64,000 bases of DNA from Cyathus striatus (lineage: Eukaryota > Basidiomycota > Agaricomycetes > Agaricales > Nidulariaceae). Location: assembly GCA_025738555.1 (NCBI GenBank), contig JAOVFP010000005.1, positions 3,906,001 to 3,970,000 of the forward strand, in the 5' to 3' direction. A model generated the notes under the pieces. That model was given only the letters and a program-made list of their open reading frames with translations. It did not search any database and was not told the DNA's origin. Each line of letters opens with the position of its first letter. Position 1 is the first letter of the stretch. Made by a program: the position numbers and the translations under genes. Shown piece by piece: positions 11,606 to 24,374 of this stretch.

Positions 11606-13285
11606 ATGGCATCTCTGAGAGCAGTAACGCGTCCAACGCGCTCTTTCGCCTCTTCCAGACTTCGTACCCCGGCATTGGCTAGGACAGCTCATTTACAGAG
11701 GAGGAACGCCTCTTTCTACAATTCAGATGTAGCAGGTCTCTCAAACGAAGAGTCAGAGGTAAGGTATGGCACTACTCTTCGTTGGATCTACTCTCACAAG
11801 CTTGGTGGCTCGTAGTTTAGAAATGCGGTTGTAGACTTTGCCCAACGAGAGGTTGCTCCAAGGACCGCGGAAATAGATAAATCGAACACATTTCCTCCTG
11901 TATGTGAACAACCTTCTCGTCATCCACTGTTTCTCTAACTTAATAAAACAGGACTTATGGGAGAAGTTGGGAGACATGGGTCTATTAGGGGTCACTGTAT
12001 CTGCCAAGTATGGAGGCCTCGATATGGGATACCTGCATCATACGCTTGCAATGGAAGCGTTGTCAACTGCTTCCGGCTCAGTTGCCTTATCGTACGGTGC
12101 ACACTCCAACCTTTGTGTAAATCAAATACACCGACACGGTACCGATGCGCAGAAAGAGAAGTATCTCCATGACTTGGTGTCGGGTAAGAAAGTGGGCAGT
12201 TTGGCTATGAGCGAGACAGGTGCAGGAAGCGATGTAGTGAGTATGAAACTAAAGGCGGAAAAGGTTGATGGAGGCTGGAGGTTGAATGGCAACAAGTTTT
12301 GGTTCGTTGATATTTCTTTCGTCAACATCCTTTACGCTCACGTATGTTTAGGATAACAAATGGACCTGTTGCATCGACGCTCGTGGTATATGCAAAAACT
12401 GCACCTGAGAAGGGATCGAAGGGCATAACCGCATTCATCATCGAAAGGGGCTTCAAGGGATTTTCAACAAGTCAAAAGTTGGATAAATTCGGCATGCGAG
12501 GAAGCGACACGTGCGAGCTGGTATTTGAGAATTGCGAGATTCCAGAGGGTAGGACATCGTTGTTGGTTTTATCCAGGTCTGATGTTAATGGTGCATTTAG
12601 AAAATGTTCTCGGGCCCTTGAACAAGGGGGCGGCTGTGCTAATGTCGGGGTTGGACCTCGAACGTATTGTCTGAGCGGTGGTCCTTTAGGGTATGCACAA
12701 AACCTTAATATTGCGTGAGGGCTGCGACGACTCTGATTTCAGACTCATGCAAGCAGCATTTGATTATGCCGTCGAATATATACATGAACGGAAAGCAGTT
12801 CGACCAACCTATTGGCACTTTCCAATTGATGCAAGGTTTGCTGCCTTCTATCTTTACCAATATAGAATGCTGATATGCTTTGGCAGCTAAAATTGCCGAC
12901 ATGTATACCAAGCTCAACGCGAGTCGCTCTTATGTATACTCTGTGGCCAGAGCTTGTGACAAGGGAAAGATTAGCCGAAGAGTACGTATGATATATTAGT
13001 TGTTGGAAATGACTTACATTTCCAAGGATTGTGCCGGTGCGATTCTTTATTCGACTGAAAAGGCGGTGGAGGTTGCGCTGGAAGCAATGCAGTGTCTCGG
13101 TGGTAACGGATATATAAATGGTAACAAACAGCAAGCTCATCTCCGCTGGAGCTGACCAAAAACCCCTAGATTACCCCACCGGACGTATTTTACGAGACTC
13201 AAGACTATACACAGTCGGGGCAGGAACTCAAGAAATCAGGCGAATGCTCATTGGAAGAGAGTTTAATCAGGAATTCAAGGATTAG
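11606..13285 (+). CDS. IVD: Isovaleryl-CoA dehydrogenase, mitochondrial, with two 1-bp indels in this copy
   Basis: FAD-dependent acyl-CoA dehydrogenase of leucine breakdown. An Arg-rich presequence ([18 protein letters not shown]) is followed by acyl-CoA dehydrogenase blocks: [52 protein letters not shown] (FAD/substrate site), [35 protein letters not shown] and [23 protein letters not shown]. About ten exons. One base is missing at about 12671 (ERIV then LSGGPLG) and one extra A is present at about 12792-12794 (ERK then [13 protein letters not shown]). The two shifts are 120 bp apart, in an otherwise perfectly conserved enzyme, and are probably assembly errors. The next gene is convergent. 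IVD is the catabolic counterpart of LEU4 elsewhere in this window. Confidence 0.93.
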
Positions 13286-13743
13286 AAACATCACTTGTAT
13301 CATACATGTAAGCACGAAAGCATACTTGAAAGCTTGAAAATTCTATGTAATTTGTGAAACCGAGTACACAACCTACTGACTTTATTGTCTAAAAGTTGCA
13401 CTTAGTTACAAGAGATATCACTGAGGACTATGGGTATATATGAAGTATAAAAGACAGAGAGGGAGACATGACATTAATGAGAGAATTACCCTGATGAAAG
13501 AGAGAAAGCGTGGACGTTGGACGAGAACAGGTGTGTTCATGAATGAGGAGTGTATCATTGGTAGGCGAGTTGGCAATATTACGATTGCCCGATATGTCGT
13601 AAAGTTATGAAGGAAAAGAGCGTGGTAGAGAGGTAACTGAAATGAATGGAAAGCAACTTGCAAGATGAGGATGAGCTGTTGCAATATATGAGACAATGAC
13701 ATTAACGACAAAAGGAAACCTACCTAAAAACAAAGAAAAAAAC
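13286..13743. other. Convergent 3' region between IVD and LIS1
   Basis: 458 bp between two convergent stop codons. No frame has domain support; the open frame at 13418-13711 on the minus strand is hydrophobic low-information sequence reading through AT-rich DNA. Expected content is two 3' untranslated regions. Confidence 0.45.
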
Positions 13744-15419
13744 TTATGGTAACCATATCTTAATGGTTTGATCCACGCTTCCAGTGGCCACGACGTTGAC
13801 CAACTTTTCCGAGTTTGCTGATGCTTCCGCACCGTTGACCTTCTTCTCGTCGCTTCCACCGGCGGTGGTTTGTCTCCCCCAAGCGAGAGTGGAGACGAAA
13901 TGGCCATGTGCCTCCACTGTTTTGACACATCGACCGGTGGATAGTTCCCAGACGCGAATAGTCTTGTCGTCTGATGATGATAAAAGGTACTTTCCGGAAG
14001 GATGGAACGCGAGTGCGCGAACCCAGTTGTCGTGGCCAGGCTGCGCGTATACAAGTTAGAGAGGACCTCGACAACTGATCGAGACACATACCAGATTTCG
14101 TAAGAGCTGGCCTGTTTGTACGTCCCACAATTTGATTGTCTTGTCTCGGGAACCCGATGCGACGTAAAAACCAGGGCGTTTCGATCGATCCGTGTTCTAT
14201 GCAGGTTGTGGGGTGAGGCTTGATGTGATCGGCGGCAAGAAGACACGCACCGGAATGCCTGCCAATTCTCGGATGGCAGTATATGAAGCGACAGGAGCGA
14301 ACACGACGACTTCAACGTCGTTTTCGTGTCCTCTTAGCTCTGACTTGGACTCTCCTGTTAACGGATCCCATATGCGGATAGTCTAGGGGGCTTGGTTGAG
14401 TAGAACAATGGATGATCGTTGATGATGACACACACCTGGTCTTTCGAGCAGCTTGCAATGAGTTTGCCGTCACTGGAGGGTATGACACAGCGGACCCATT
14501 CAGAGTGGCCTGTTAATGTGCGCACTTGATGGCTAAGAAGAACGAGTGAGCGGGAGGTGAAGAGAGACGTAAACGGTATACGGACGTGGATGCGACATCA
14601 AAGACTCTTATTGTGCGATCCCTGCTGGCGCTGATGATAAACTGATCGCCGGGCATGAAACGGACGGAGGATACAGAGTGCTCGTGTCCAGGGAAGGTCT
14701 TTGTGTTTTTCCATTCATTTTGCGAGTCCCATATCTTGATAAATAGGTCAGAAGAGCATGTGACTGTGGTGAGCAGAATGGTGAAACTGAGACTGGGGAG
14801 AGGAGGAGGGACGACGTACCTAGGAGATGGCCTTTGTGATCGAAATCGACGTCATTGACGGCCTTGGTATGGCCCTTGAGGGTGCGCTCGAACTCGCCGG
14901 TCTCCCAGTCCCAGATCTTGACGGTCGCGTCCTCGCTTGCGGAGGCGAGGATGGAGTACTGGGGGTGGAAGGCGACGCGTGTGAGGGGAGCGCGATGGCC
15001 AGTGAGGACGTGTGCTGCAGGGGCGCGGGGGACCCAGTCGGACTGGGAGGCAGCACGCTTTGCGGGGGAGAGAGAGAGCTCCTCCTGGAGTGCGGCGTTT
15101 CTGTTTTCGAGATCCATGATCTAGGGCGTGGCGATGGCAAGTCAGAGCGGGAAGACAGGGGTGTGTATTTAATCACTTTCTTCTGGAGACGAATGACGCT
15201 GGTCCACTTCTTTTCGAGGAGACCAGCATACTTGGCCTTTGGATCTGGAGAGTACTCTGAGTTGGTAGCGTGCTTGAGGGCTGCGTAGGCGTCGGCGAAG
15301 TTGTTTGCGTGGAGATAGTCGAGGATAGACTTGTGCCTGTGTCTGAGCTGAGCGGGGAGCGGGGCGGGGCGGGGGGGTACTCACAGATCGTCTCGCTGCC
15401 TGTCTGACAACAGGGACAT
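13744..15419 (-). CDS. PAC1: LIS1/PAC1 (NudF) dynein regulator, LisH plus WD40
   Basis: Nuclear-distribution protein that binds dynein and controls nuclear migration along microtubules, important in dikaryotic hyphae. Exon 1 (ATG 15419-15417) starts [12 protein letters not shown]; after an intron comes the LisH motif [17 protein letters not shown], then a coiled coil ([14 protein letters not shown]), and WD40 repeats with the usual signatures: [98 protein letters not shown] and [12 protein letters not shown] just before the stop. Seven or so introns interrupt the propeller. The first intron is G-rich on the plus strand (see the separate feature). It shares a 185-bp divergent promoter with ATP2. 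Confidence 0.94.
15354..15377 (+). other. G-quadruplex-forming motif in LIS1 intron 1
   Basis: Four runs of at least four G with loops of one to three bases (gggg-agc-gggg-c-gggg-c-ggggggg) lie on the plus strand. This meets the usual criteria for a potential G-quadruplex. It sits within the first LIS1 intron, where the transcript itself carries the C-rich complement, so any structure would form in the DNA non-transcribed/transcribed pair rather than the RNA. Confidence 0.6.
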
Positions 15420-15604
15420 GTTGGGACTCGGGAGACAATGATAAGTATTACCACCAGATAACTCCCCATCGAATATAATTAATTAATCTTTATTTTCCAC
15501 GCGGATGAAGCCGGGACTGTGTGAAAATATAATTTCTACGTGTTGAAGAGCGGAGAGAGTTGCGCTGTTTCCTTCCATCTCCCATACCCATCCGACTCTC
15601 CGCC
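15420..15604. promoter_or_regulatory. Bidirectional promoter, LIS1 and ATP2
   Basis: The two ATGs are separated by 185 bp and point outward. Sequence is AT-rich in its left half (attaattaatctttattt at about 15477-15495) and pyrimidine-rich just before ATP2, a common pattern at fungal transcription starts. No specific factor site is identified. Confidence 0.5.
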
Positions 15605-17581
<1,977 letters not shown>

Positions 17582-17801
17582 AGAGCTGGATTGGATTGGT
17601 AGGATTGTAGGGTATATACAAAAGCATATTCATAGACTCGGCCGTCGAATAAAATTCTTCTGCTTCTACTTATTTGTTACATGGACATAACGGTGTTAGT
17701 CGGAGTTAGTGTAAGTGAATCCACGGTCCGCTTGGGAATGAAAGCTGCATCTAACGCGCACGTCTGAACGATTCCCACCGCAACTTTAAGGTGCGTTCAT
17801 C

Positions 17802-19648
17802 ATGTCAGACACCGTCGAGAAGATGGAAGAGTACCTCGCATCTGTCGAGGAATACGTCTTCAGCTCCCTCTCTGCCATGACATACAGCCTTCCTGACGTC
17901 CATGAAGCCGTAAACCGTCTCTGGATCGATATATCTCGCTACGGCCCTGGGATGCCTGCCTTTCCAGAGGTCACCATCCCCAGTCTTGGTGACTTTCAAG
18001 TCCCTCCCCCACCGCCTCCACCACCTCTGCCTCCGTCTCTGTTGGCGCGATCAACCGACTGGATGGTTCGTCACCCTTGGAAGACCACAGGGATTGTTGT
18101 CGGTGTAGTTGGGGCTGGTCTGCTTGTCGGTTATGGATATCCTCCATTGCGACCAGGGCGAAATGTGATAAGGGCCAGCAGGGCTCGTGCAGCTGAGAAA
18201 GCGACTGAGCGAAGGCAGGTCGTTGGTATGCTTTTCAGCTCCATCCTTTGTCCAGTTAGTGTACTTACTGCCGCCTTCAGTCGTTCTCGGGGGCGACCAT
18301 CCTCTCGCTTTGCCTCTTATTCAAGGTCTTGAAGATAAGGGATATATCGTTATCGCAAGCGTATCTACTCCTGAGGCTGTTGAGGCGTTAGAGCGCAACT
18401 GCAAAGGATATGTCAAAGCTCTGGTTCTTGATCCATATGAGGTATGAACACCGTAACTCAACGATGAATATAGCTCTGATCGTTCTCTAAAGTCTGGTAC
18501 AATCGCAGTTTTCCTTCGCTCTCTGGCATCGACCCTCTCTCGCAAATTTCCGCTTACTTCAACTGGTGATCCATATGCCTCTCCTTCCGCTCTCCCTTAC
18601 ATCCAATCCATCATCTCCCTCTTGTCACTCGCTTCCCCTGGTCCGCCTGCCCTTGCTCCTCTGGAGCACGTATCACTCCGCAACACCTACCTTCCGTATC
18701 TTGCTGCGACTCACATAACACCCCTTCAAATCATTCAGTCCCTTCTTCCCCTTCTCCGCACCGGTCCAGCTCGCAGCCATGATAAGGGAAAGAAGTCCAT
18801 TGTAGTGTGCCTCTCAGCTACAGATGTGCGAGTTGGATTGCCTTTTGCCTCCATCCAGGCTATGAGTGCAGCAAGCACTCTCAGAGGCATTGAGGTTCTC
18901 AGGCGAGAGGTCAATATTGCTGCTTTATCCGATAAGACCGAGTCAATGAGAAATATCAGAGTGGTTACTGCGGATATTGGCACTTTCAATACCGTGTCTG
19001 GCTCTGTGCAAGCTGAGGGCATCTATAAAGCTATGGAAGGTTGGACTGCTTCCGAGAAGGTTACCTATGGTCCTGCTTTCGCATCTATTTTGCAGCAAGC
19101 GCCACCGTCTAGTGGGGATGTGCGCAGATACGGAGTTCCCCGTCAACCTACAGAAGTTTCTGTCTTTGTGGACAATATGGTCAGCGTTGTCAGCGGTGGT
19201 ACATATGGCCTCACAATCTTCGGTGTTGGCCTTGGTCTTGGAAAGCTATGGAACTGGATTCGTGGCGATCGATTCTCAGTTGGCGCTGGAGGTAAGTCGT
19301 GTCACTGTTTAAGAGAATGATTTTTGACTGGGATATCGGTCTCTAGCATATACTTATAAAACTGCGTCTTACCTTCCACCAATTCTCCTTGATACTCTTC
19401 TAAATATTCCCCATTTCTTAATTCAACTTCGCAACCGTTTGCTAATTACGCAGCCATACCGTCAACCTCCGGTCGACCTTCCGCAACCTCAACCTCCTCT
19501 CCCTACACACGCGCCAGCCCCTACTTCCGAAGCTGACCAGCCTGTTGAAGAGTCCGATCAAGATAACGCGTCTGAAACAAGCTCTGAGGGTGACATCGAG
19601 AGTAATTCCAGCGGCGACGGCGTAGAAAATAGCTGGGTGAAAACTTAG
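17802..19648 (+). CDS. DUF1776 family SDR-like membrane protein
   Basis: Four exons. The N-terminal part has acidic helical sequence, a polyproline run (about residues 68-78) and a single hydrophobic span at about residues 97-112 (TTGIVVGVVGAGLLVGYG). Then follow SDR-like elements: VVLGGDHPLALPLIQGLEDKGYIVIASV (a degenerate Rossmann start), VSLRNTYLPYLAAT, and SIVVCLSATDVRVGLPFASIQAMSAAS where an active-site Tyr-x3-Lys would be expected but is absent. This matches the fungal DUF1776 family, whose yeast members are poorly understood and partly mitochondrial. The C-terminus is acidic and Ser-rich. The missing catalytic pair suggests a non-enzymatic or altered SDR fold; that is inference. Introns at about 18225-18279, 18442-18491 and 19292-19346 are phase-consistent. 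Confidence 0.72.
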
Positions 19649-19950
19649 AAATTGTTGTTTTGAATATTCAACTTCATTTATTACTGTAGTTTAGTCCAAC
19701 ATCACCCCCATTACCCCTACTCATTATTGCAGTCTGTACCATTTATTCGCATCTCTACTCAAGTGTATTGTGTACGATACTGTTTGTTGCATATATCTGA
19801 TCCCCCGCTTAATGAAACTGAGTAACGTCATAGCTCGTACCAGAAGCGTCAAGATGCTATTTATTTTTAATCTCACAGCTATCATTTCTATCTTTTATAA
19901 CTCTCTGATTAAACATTCAAGCTCAAGTTTAACGTTTAGCCCTTAGAGCT

Positions 19951-20608
19951 ATGGGTAAGCAAGAGAATCCACCGGATATACAACGTACGCTAACTTCACA
20001 AAGGTGTCACTCTTTGGATCGTCCCCCCAGATGCAGTTACGCAGAAGCTGAAGAATATCATGAAACTCAGAGGTTCAGATGAACTGCACTCTGAATCAAC
20101 GTATCCCGACTTCACTCCCCACATAACCCTTGCATCTATACCTCAGGGTGTCAATATAACAATACCGACTCTACGCGCTTCCATTCTCCCTCAGGACCAT
20201 CCTCTCAACGTCGAATTGTCCTCGGTAGATATAGGATCAGTTTACTTCAGATCCAATTACATAGCAGTCAAATTATCCCCCGAGTTAACAACCTTACACC
20301 AGCATGTCCATGCCGCCTTGGGAATTGATCCACGTACACCATCCTACCCCCACATCTCACTGACTTACATAGCAGACGAAGAAGTTGAGGAAAGAAAGAA
20401 GTACCACAAGCGCTTGGTAAACGAAGGAAGAATTAAACAGCTCGGGAACGGCGTTGAACTAAATTGTGCCCCTAGCCCAGAGGCAGAGGATTGGGTTTCT
20501 GGGTTTGAGGCAGCAGAAGTTTGGATTGCAAAGTGTGAGGGGCCGGTGGAAACCTGGGAAATAATCGAGAAAATTCCTCTGAACGTTGGCAGTGTACCAT
20601 GTAAGTGA
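19951..20608 (+). CDS. CPD1: 2H phosphoesterase, cyclic phosphodiesterase (CPDase) family
   Basis: Two-exon gene of 202 residues whose first coding exon is only ATGG (19951-19954); splicing over 19955-20003 gives MGVTLWIVPPD, the conserved CPDase start. Two H-x-T/S motifs, HITL in DFTPHITLASIP and HISL in YPHISLTYIAD, form the 2H active site. Members open ADP-ribose 1'',2''-cyclic phosphate left by tRNA splicing or other 2',3'-cyclic phosphates. The distance between the motifs is normal. The end may differ, because gtaagtgaatg directly before the stop looks like a donor, but any downstream acceptor gives an intron below 40 nt. Confidence 0.85.
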
Positions 20609-20841
20609 ATGACATCTTTCAGGAATGTTGACGTTTAGGTATTGTCGATATTTAAACAGTGTAACGAGCACATCGATGAGATTACTTCTTTATTTAACGT
20701 GATCATCTGCCATTATTTATTCGGTACTAATTGTCTTATCTCTTTTGCCATCAACCTGCGTCCGGGTGAGTCGTTATCTTCATTGCATCTTCATGGCGCG
20801 TTGAGTTATACCGTTTAACTATTGCTTCATTCACAGATTCA

Positions 20842-21387
20842 ATGCAGGCGCTGTTCGAGTCCAGCGTGTATCGCAGTTCCGATTTCGTCCTTGCTGCAGG
20901 CTCTGTACTTTGCAAAAGGGTTTTGGCAAGCGACGCCCTACAAGTTTGCCTTCTATACCATCGCAAGAGCGGCCTCTGGGTACTTCCAAAAGGGAGGAAA
21001 GACCTAGGTGAAACAATCGAGGCGGCAGCGATTCGTGAGACCTTCGAAGAAACCGGATATGCATGCAAGTTTCTTCCCGTACGAATGCCAACGCGCGCGC
21101 CTCCGCCTGCAATCAATTTACATCCGGACGTTGTTTCCACCGTCGATAATGCTATTGAACCATTCTCTGTCACAGTTAGGAAGACTCAGAATGGAAGTAC
21201 CAAGATTATATTTTGGTATTTGACGCAACTTCAAAGTCCTGATGTTCAAAGATCTTCAGATACACAGACAGATTCAGAGGATTTCGTATCACGCTTCTGT
21301 GAGATTGAAGAGGCACTGACGTTGCTAACAATCTCAGAATATACTGAAGTAGTTAAACAAGCTGCATTGCTTCTACAAGAACATTGA
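20842..21387 (+). CDS. Nudix hydrolase
   Basis: Intronless frame of 181 residues. A full Nudix box is present at about residues 51-73: G-RKDLG-E-x7-RE-x-x-EE-x-GY, with all metal-binding Glu residues in place. The preceding LLYHRKSGLWVLPKG is typical for the diphosphoinositol-polyphosphate/Ap4A branch (Aps1/DIPP-like). Hydrolysis of a nucleoside or inositol diphosphate is therefore expected; exact substrate is inferred only. It lies between the CPDase and the convergent glutamyl-tRNA synthetase, whose stop is 33 bp away. Interestingly IPK1, which makes the precursor of diphosphoinositols, lies 10 kb upstream, but nothing shows a functional link. Confidence 0.85.
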   Translation: MQALFESSVYRSSDFVLAAGSVLCKRVLASDALQVCLLYHRKSGLWVLPKGRKDLGETIEAAAIRETFEETGYACKFLPVRMPTRAPPPAINLHPDVVSTVDNAIEPFSVTVRKTQNGSTKIIFWYLTQLQSPDVQRSSDTQTDSEDFVSRFCEIEEALTLLTISEYTEVVKQAALLLQEH

Positions 21388-21420
21388 TTTGACATTCCAA
21401 AAAATACAAAGATCCAAACT

Positions 21421-24145
21421 CTATGATTTGTATATGCTCTCCACAGCGTACATCTTGGTATCAATATCAGGATTGACATCTTCACCATACACCCGATCGG
21501 CCCGGTACATATTCGTTACAGGTTGATCGACAGCCGGCGAAGGTGATACAGCAGGAGCAGCGGGGATGGGGGTTGCCTTACTTGCAATACCTGCAGCACG
21601 ACCGTCGGGGATGTGGAAGAATTCAAGGACACCATCCGATTCCTTGTCGAATATGTAGTATCCCTTTCTCTCAAATTGCATGATATCGCCCTTCTTCAAA
21701 TCCTTAACGTTCGCATCTGCATAAGCATGTTCCTTAAATTCAGTGACGGGAGTGATAAAGTCAGCAACATTGTCATTTTCTTCGAGCTTCTTCTTTGTGA
21801 TAAGATAGTCGAAGTCAATTAGAGTGACAGACGGAAGAGGGTGTGCAGCGGTGGGCTGAGCCAGCCAAGTAATCTTCTTCTTGGTCTTACGGAAGTCACC
21901 TTCCAGGTTCAGATCCATTTCAATAGCTGTAACAACGCCGGATGCATCGACTGTTTTGGACTTAACGATAGCATTTCCCCAGTCCATAAGAGTAACCTAT
22001 GTCGTGATTAGTGTCTACGAATTTATGCTTATGTACAAGAGGTTTACCTCCTCCCGGTCGTCGAATGATGCGGCATCATCCTGTTCGATAAGAATGTTAG
22101 ATGTGTAGACTGTTTTCTTCTCTCCAATGTCAACATTCTTCTTGTGCTTGGGTACAGACTTAACCTCGGGAGTAGAAGGGCCGCCATTGATAGTAACGGG
22201 AACGCTGTACTAAATGTCAACAAGTGAAAGTTCCTTAACACGAGCTACTTACGCTTTATCTTTGACAATAGCCCAGTGGCGAGGAGCAATTGGATCGATG
22301 ATCTTCTTGTTCAAGGTCCATATCGAGTCCCATTCCAAAGAAACGACAGCCTGCGAAGGTCCTTGCGCCAACATGAACTGTGTCAAGGCCTCGACAGTCA
22401 TGCCACGACGACGAATGCCTGAAATCAGGTGAGTAAGGTTGTTTGCAGCGTTATATCAATGAGGTTTACCGCGAACGGTAGGGAAGCGAGGATCATCCCA
22501 TCCACCAACAAGACCATTGTCTACGAACCAGTGGAGCTTTCTCTTTGAAAGAAGAGTGTAAATGAAGTTGAGACGACTGCAAGCTTGATTAGTATCTCGT
22601 TTATACATATATATATATATATAAGCGACGTACCTGAAGTCCCATATGTCGACCTTGCGAAGGTCAAGTGCTTCGATCATCCATTGGTACTGAGGATTGC
22701 GGTCGCGGTATTCATTAGTCCTGAGAGCATGAGTAACACCTTCGATGGAATCTACGACTGGGCAAGCAAAGTCATAGGTGGGATAGATCTTCCATTTGTC
22801 GCTTTTATTATAATTATTAGTGTAGATTGACGCCGAAAATCAAATACTATACGTACCCAGTGCGATGGTGAGGCAACATGTTACATCTAAAAATTACGGG
22901 ATCACGAAGGGCTTTGTTGGGATCATCTACGCTCATTTTTGCACGAATACACCAACGTTGTCCTTCGGTCGATCCTGACTTCATCTCCTCAAAGTGCTTC
23001 AAGTTATCCTCGACACTGTCGTCGCGGTGTACAGACGGGATTCCATCCCAGCGCTGCTTTCTCATCTGCCAGTGCATAATAAGTATCAGTGCAATGTGCA
23101 TTCAACCCGATACCTTACCGTCTCCTGGTCGGTATCATCAGCATATGCTTTCCCTGACTTTATGAGCTTAACAGCGAGCTCATATAAGGTATCAAAGTAG
23201 TCAGAGGTATGAGTGACAATGTCACCATGAATTCCCATCAGCTGGAGATCTTCGAGAATGGTCTCTTCAAACTCGCTCTACAATATGCATCAGAGGACAG
23301 ATAATGACAATACTAATTGCGTTAACCAACCTTCTCCTTGGAAGGATTGGTGTCATCGAAACGAATGATAAGTTTCCCTTTGTACATCTTGGCAAAGTAT
23401 TGGTTCAGAATCGCAGCTTTTGCGTGGCCGATGTGGAGATAACCACTGGGCTCAGGGGGAAAACGAGTAACGACTTTGCCCTCCTCAGCATTCTGCAGTC
23501 CGAGGGCAAAGCTTGCGGCAGTTTTCGTGTTTCGGGCTTTGCTAGCTTTGGCGACTGTGTGTTGAGAGAGTGCTGTTTGTGTGGACGGGAGGGATTCGAG
23601 ATGTGAGTACCACCGCGAGACATGCTTGTGCTGATTGTTTTTGAGAAGTCCTACTATTTTAATGTTTCCTACAAGAGATTGAAAGTCAGGAGGAATCGAG
23701 ACGCGTCTCAAAGGAAGACCAGCCTTTCAAAGCTCCCCAGACAGCCCAATCGGCTCCTGTCACAGTGTGGCCAACAAGGAAGGTGCGAAAAGCAAGGTGA
23801 TTGTCGAGAGAGTGGAGAGCAGCATCGATGTCAGGGAAAGCAGTAGCAGCGCGAAGAGATTTGGCGAGTACGAAGAAAGCGGGTGCCTGTAAAAGTTAGC
23901 GACAAGGAAGGGTGAAGAGTTCTGTCGATACATACCTTTACGCTGTCATCGAAAAGGCGACCTTCCTTGGCCAAAATCTGAACGATCTCATCCTGATCGG
24001 TCACGGTAGAGCTGTTGATTTGGAGGGAGGGTGCTTGGGCAGTCTCGTCGAAGACAACAGTGGCGGACTGGGTGTAGGCAGCAACTGCAATCGTTGCAAA
24101 GGGAAACGGGGACTGTTTTGAGGGAAGGGTGAGGACAGCAGCCAT
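21421..24145 (-). CDS. GUS1: Cytosolic glutamyl-tRNA synthetase
   Basis: Eukaryotic-type GluRS with an N-terminal GST-like domain ([30 protein letters not shown]), a class I catalytic domain with HIGH motif [12 protein letters not shown] and KMSKS-like LLSKRKL, and a C-terminal anticodon-binding beta barrel ([29 protein letters not shown]). It charges tRNA-Glu in the cytosol; the GST-like part is the binding site for Arc1-type cofactors. Multiple introns; one in the N-terminal part uses an apparent GC donor (about 23730 down to 23676 on the minus strand), restoring [14 protein letters not shown]. Another intron carries a (TA)n run near 22604-22622. Start ATG at 24145-24143; it faces LEU4 across 229 bp. 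Confidence 0.94.
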
Positions 24146-24374
24146 AGTGGTTGTCGTAAGGAAAGAAACCTAATATTTTGTAAATAGTTTTGACAGTTAT
24201 CTAATCAGCTGCCCGCTAAGACTTAGATAAATCGATTGACTCGAATTGAGTCATTTCACGTGACTGCTAATTTCCAAATCCAAATGCTGAATTGAATAAT
24301 AAACCACGTTCTCGAAATCTTTCTTCCTCATTTCGCCTTTCCCCTTCTCTCGTCTTTACCCTCATTTACCCAAA
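24146..24374. promoter_or_regulatory. Bidirectional promoter GUS1/LEU4 with CPC1 (Gcn4)-type sites and an E-box
   Basis: Shared 229-bp interval. A partial half site TGACTC at 24237-24242 and a full Gcn4/CPC1 consensus TGAGTCA at 24247-24253 form an imperfect palindrome, and a CACGTG E-box follows at 24257-24262. CPC1/Gcn4 is the bZIP activator of amino-acid biosynthesis and aminoacyl-tRNA synthetase genes in fungi, and Leu3/Cbf1-like factors use the E-box type. Both neighbours are classical targets of this control, so co-regulation under amino-acid starvation is likely; binding is inferred from sequence. Confidence 0.7.
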
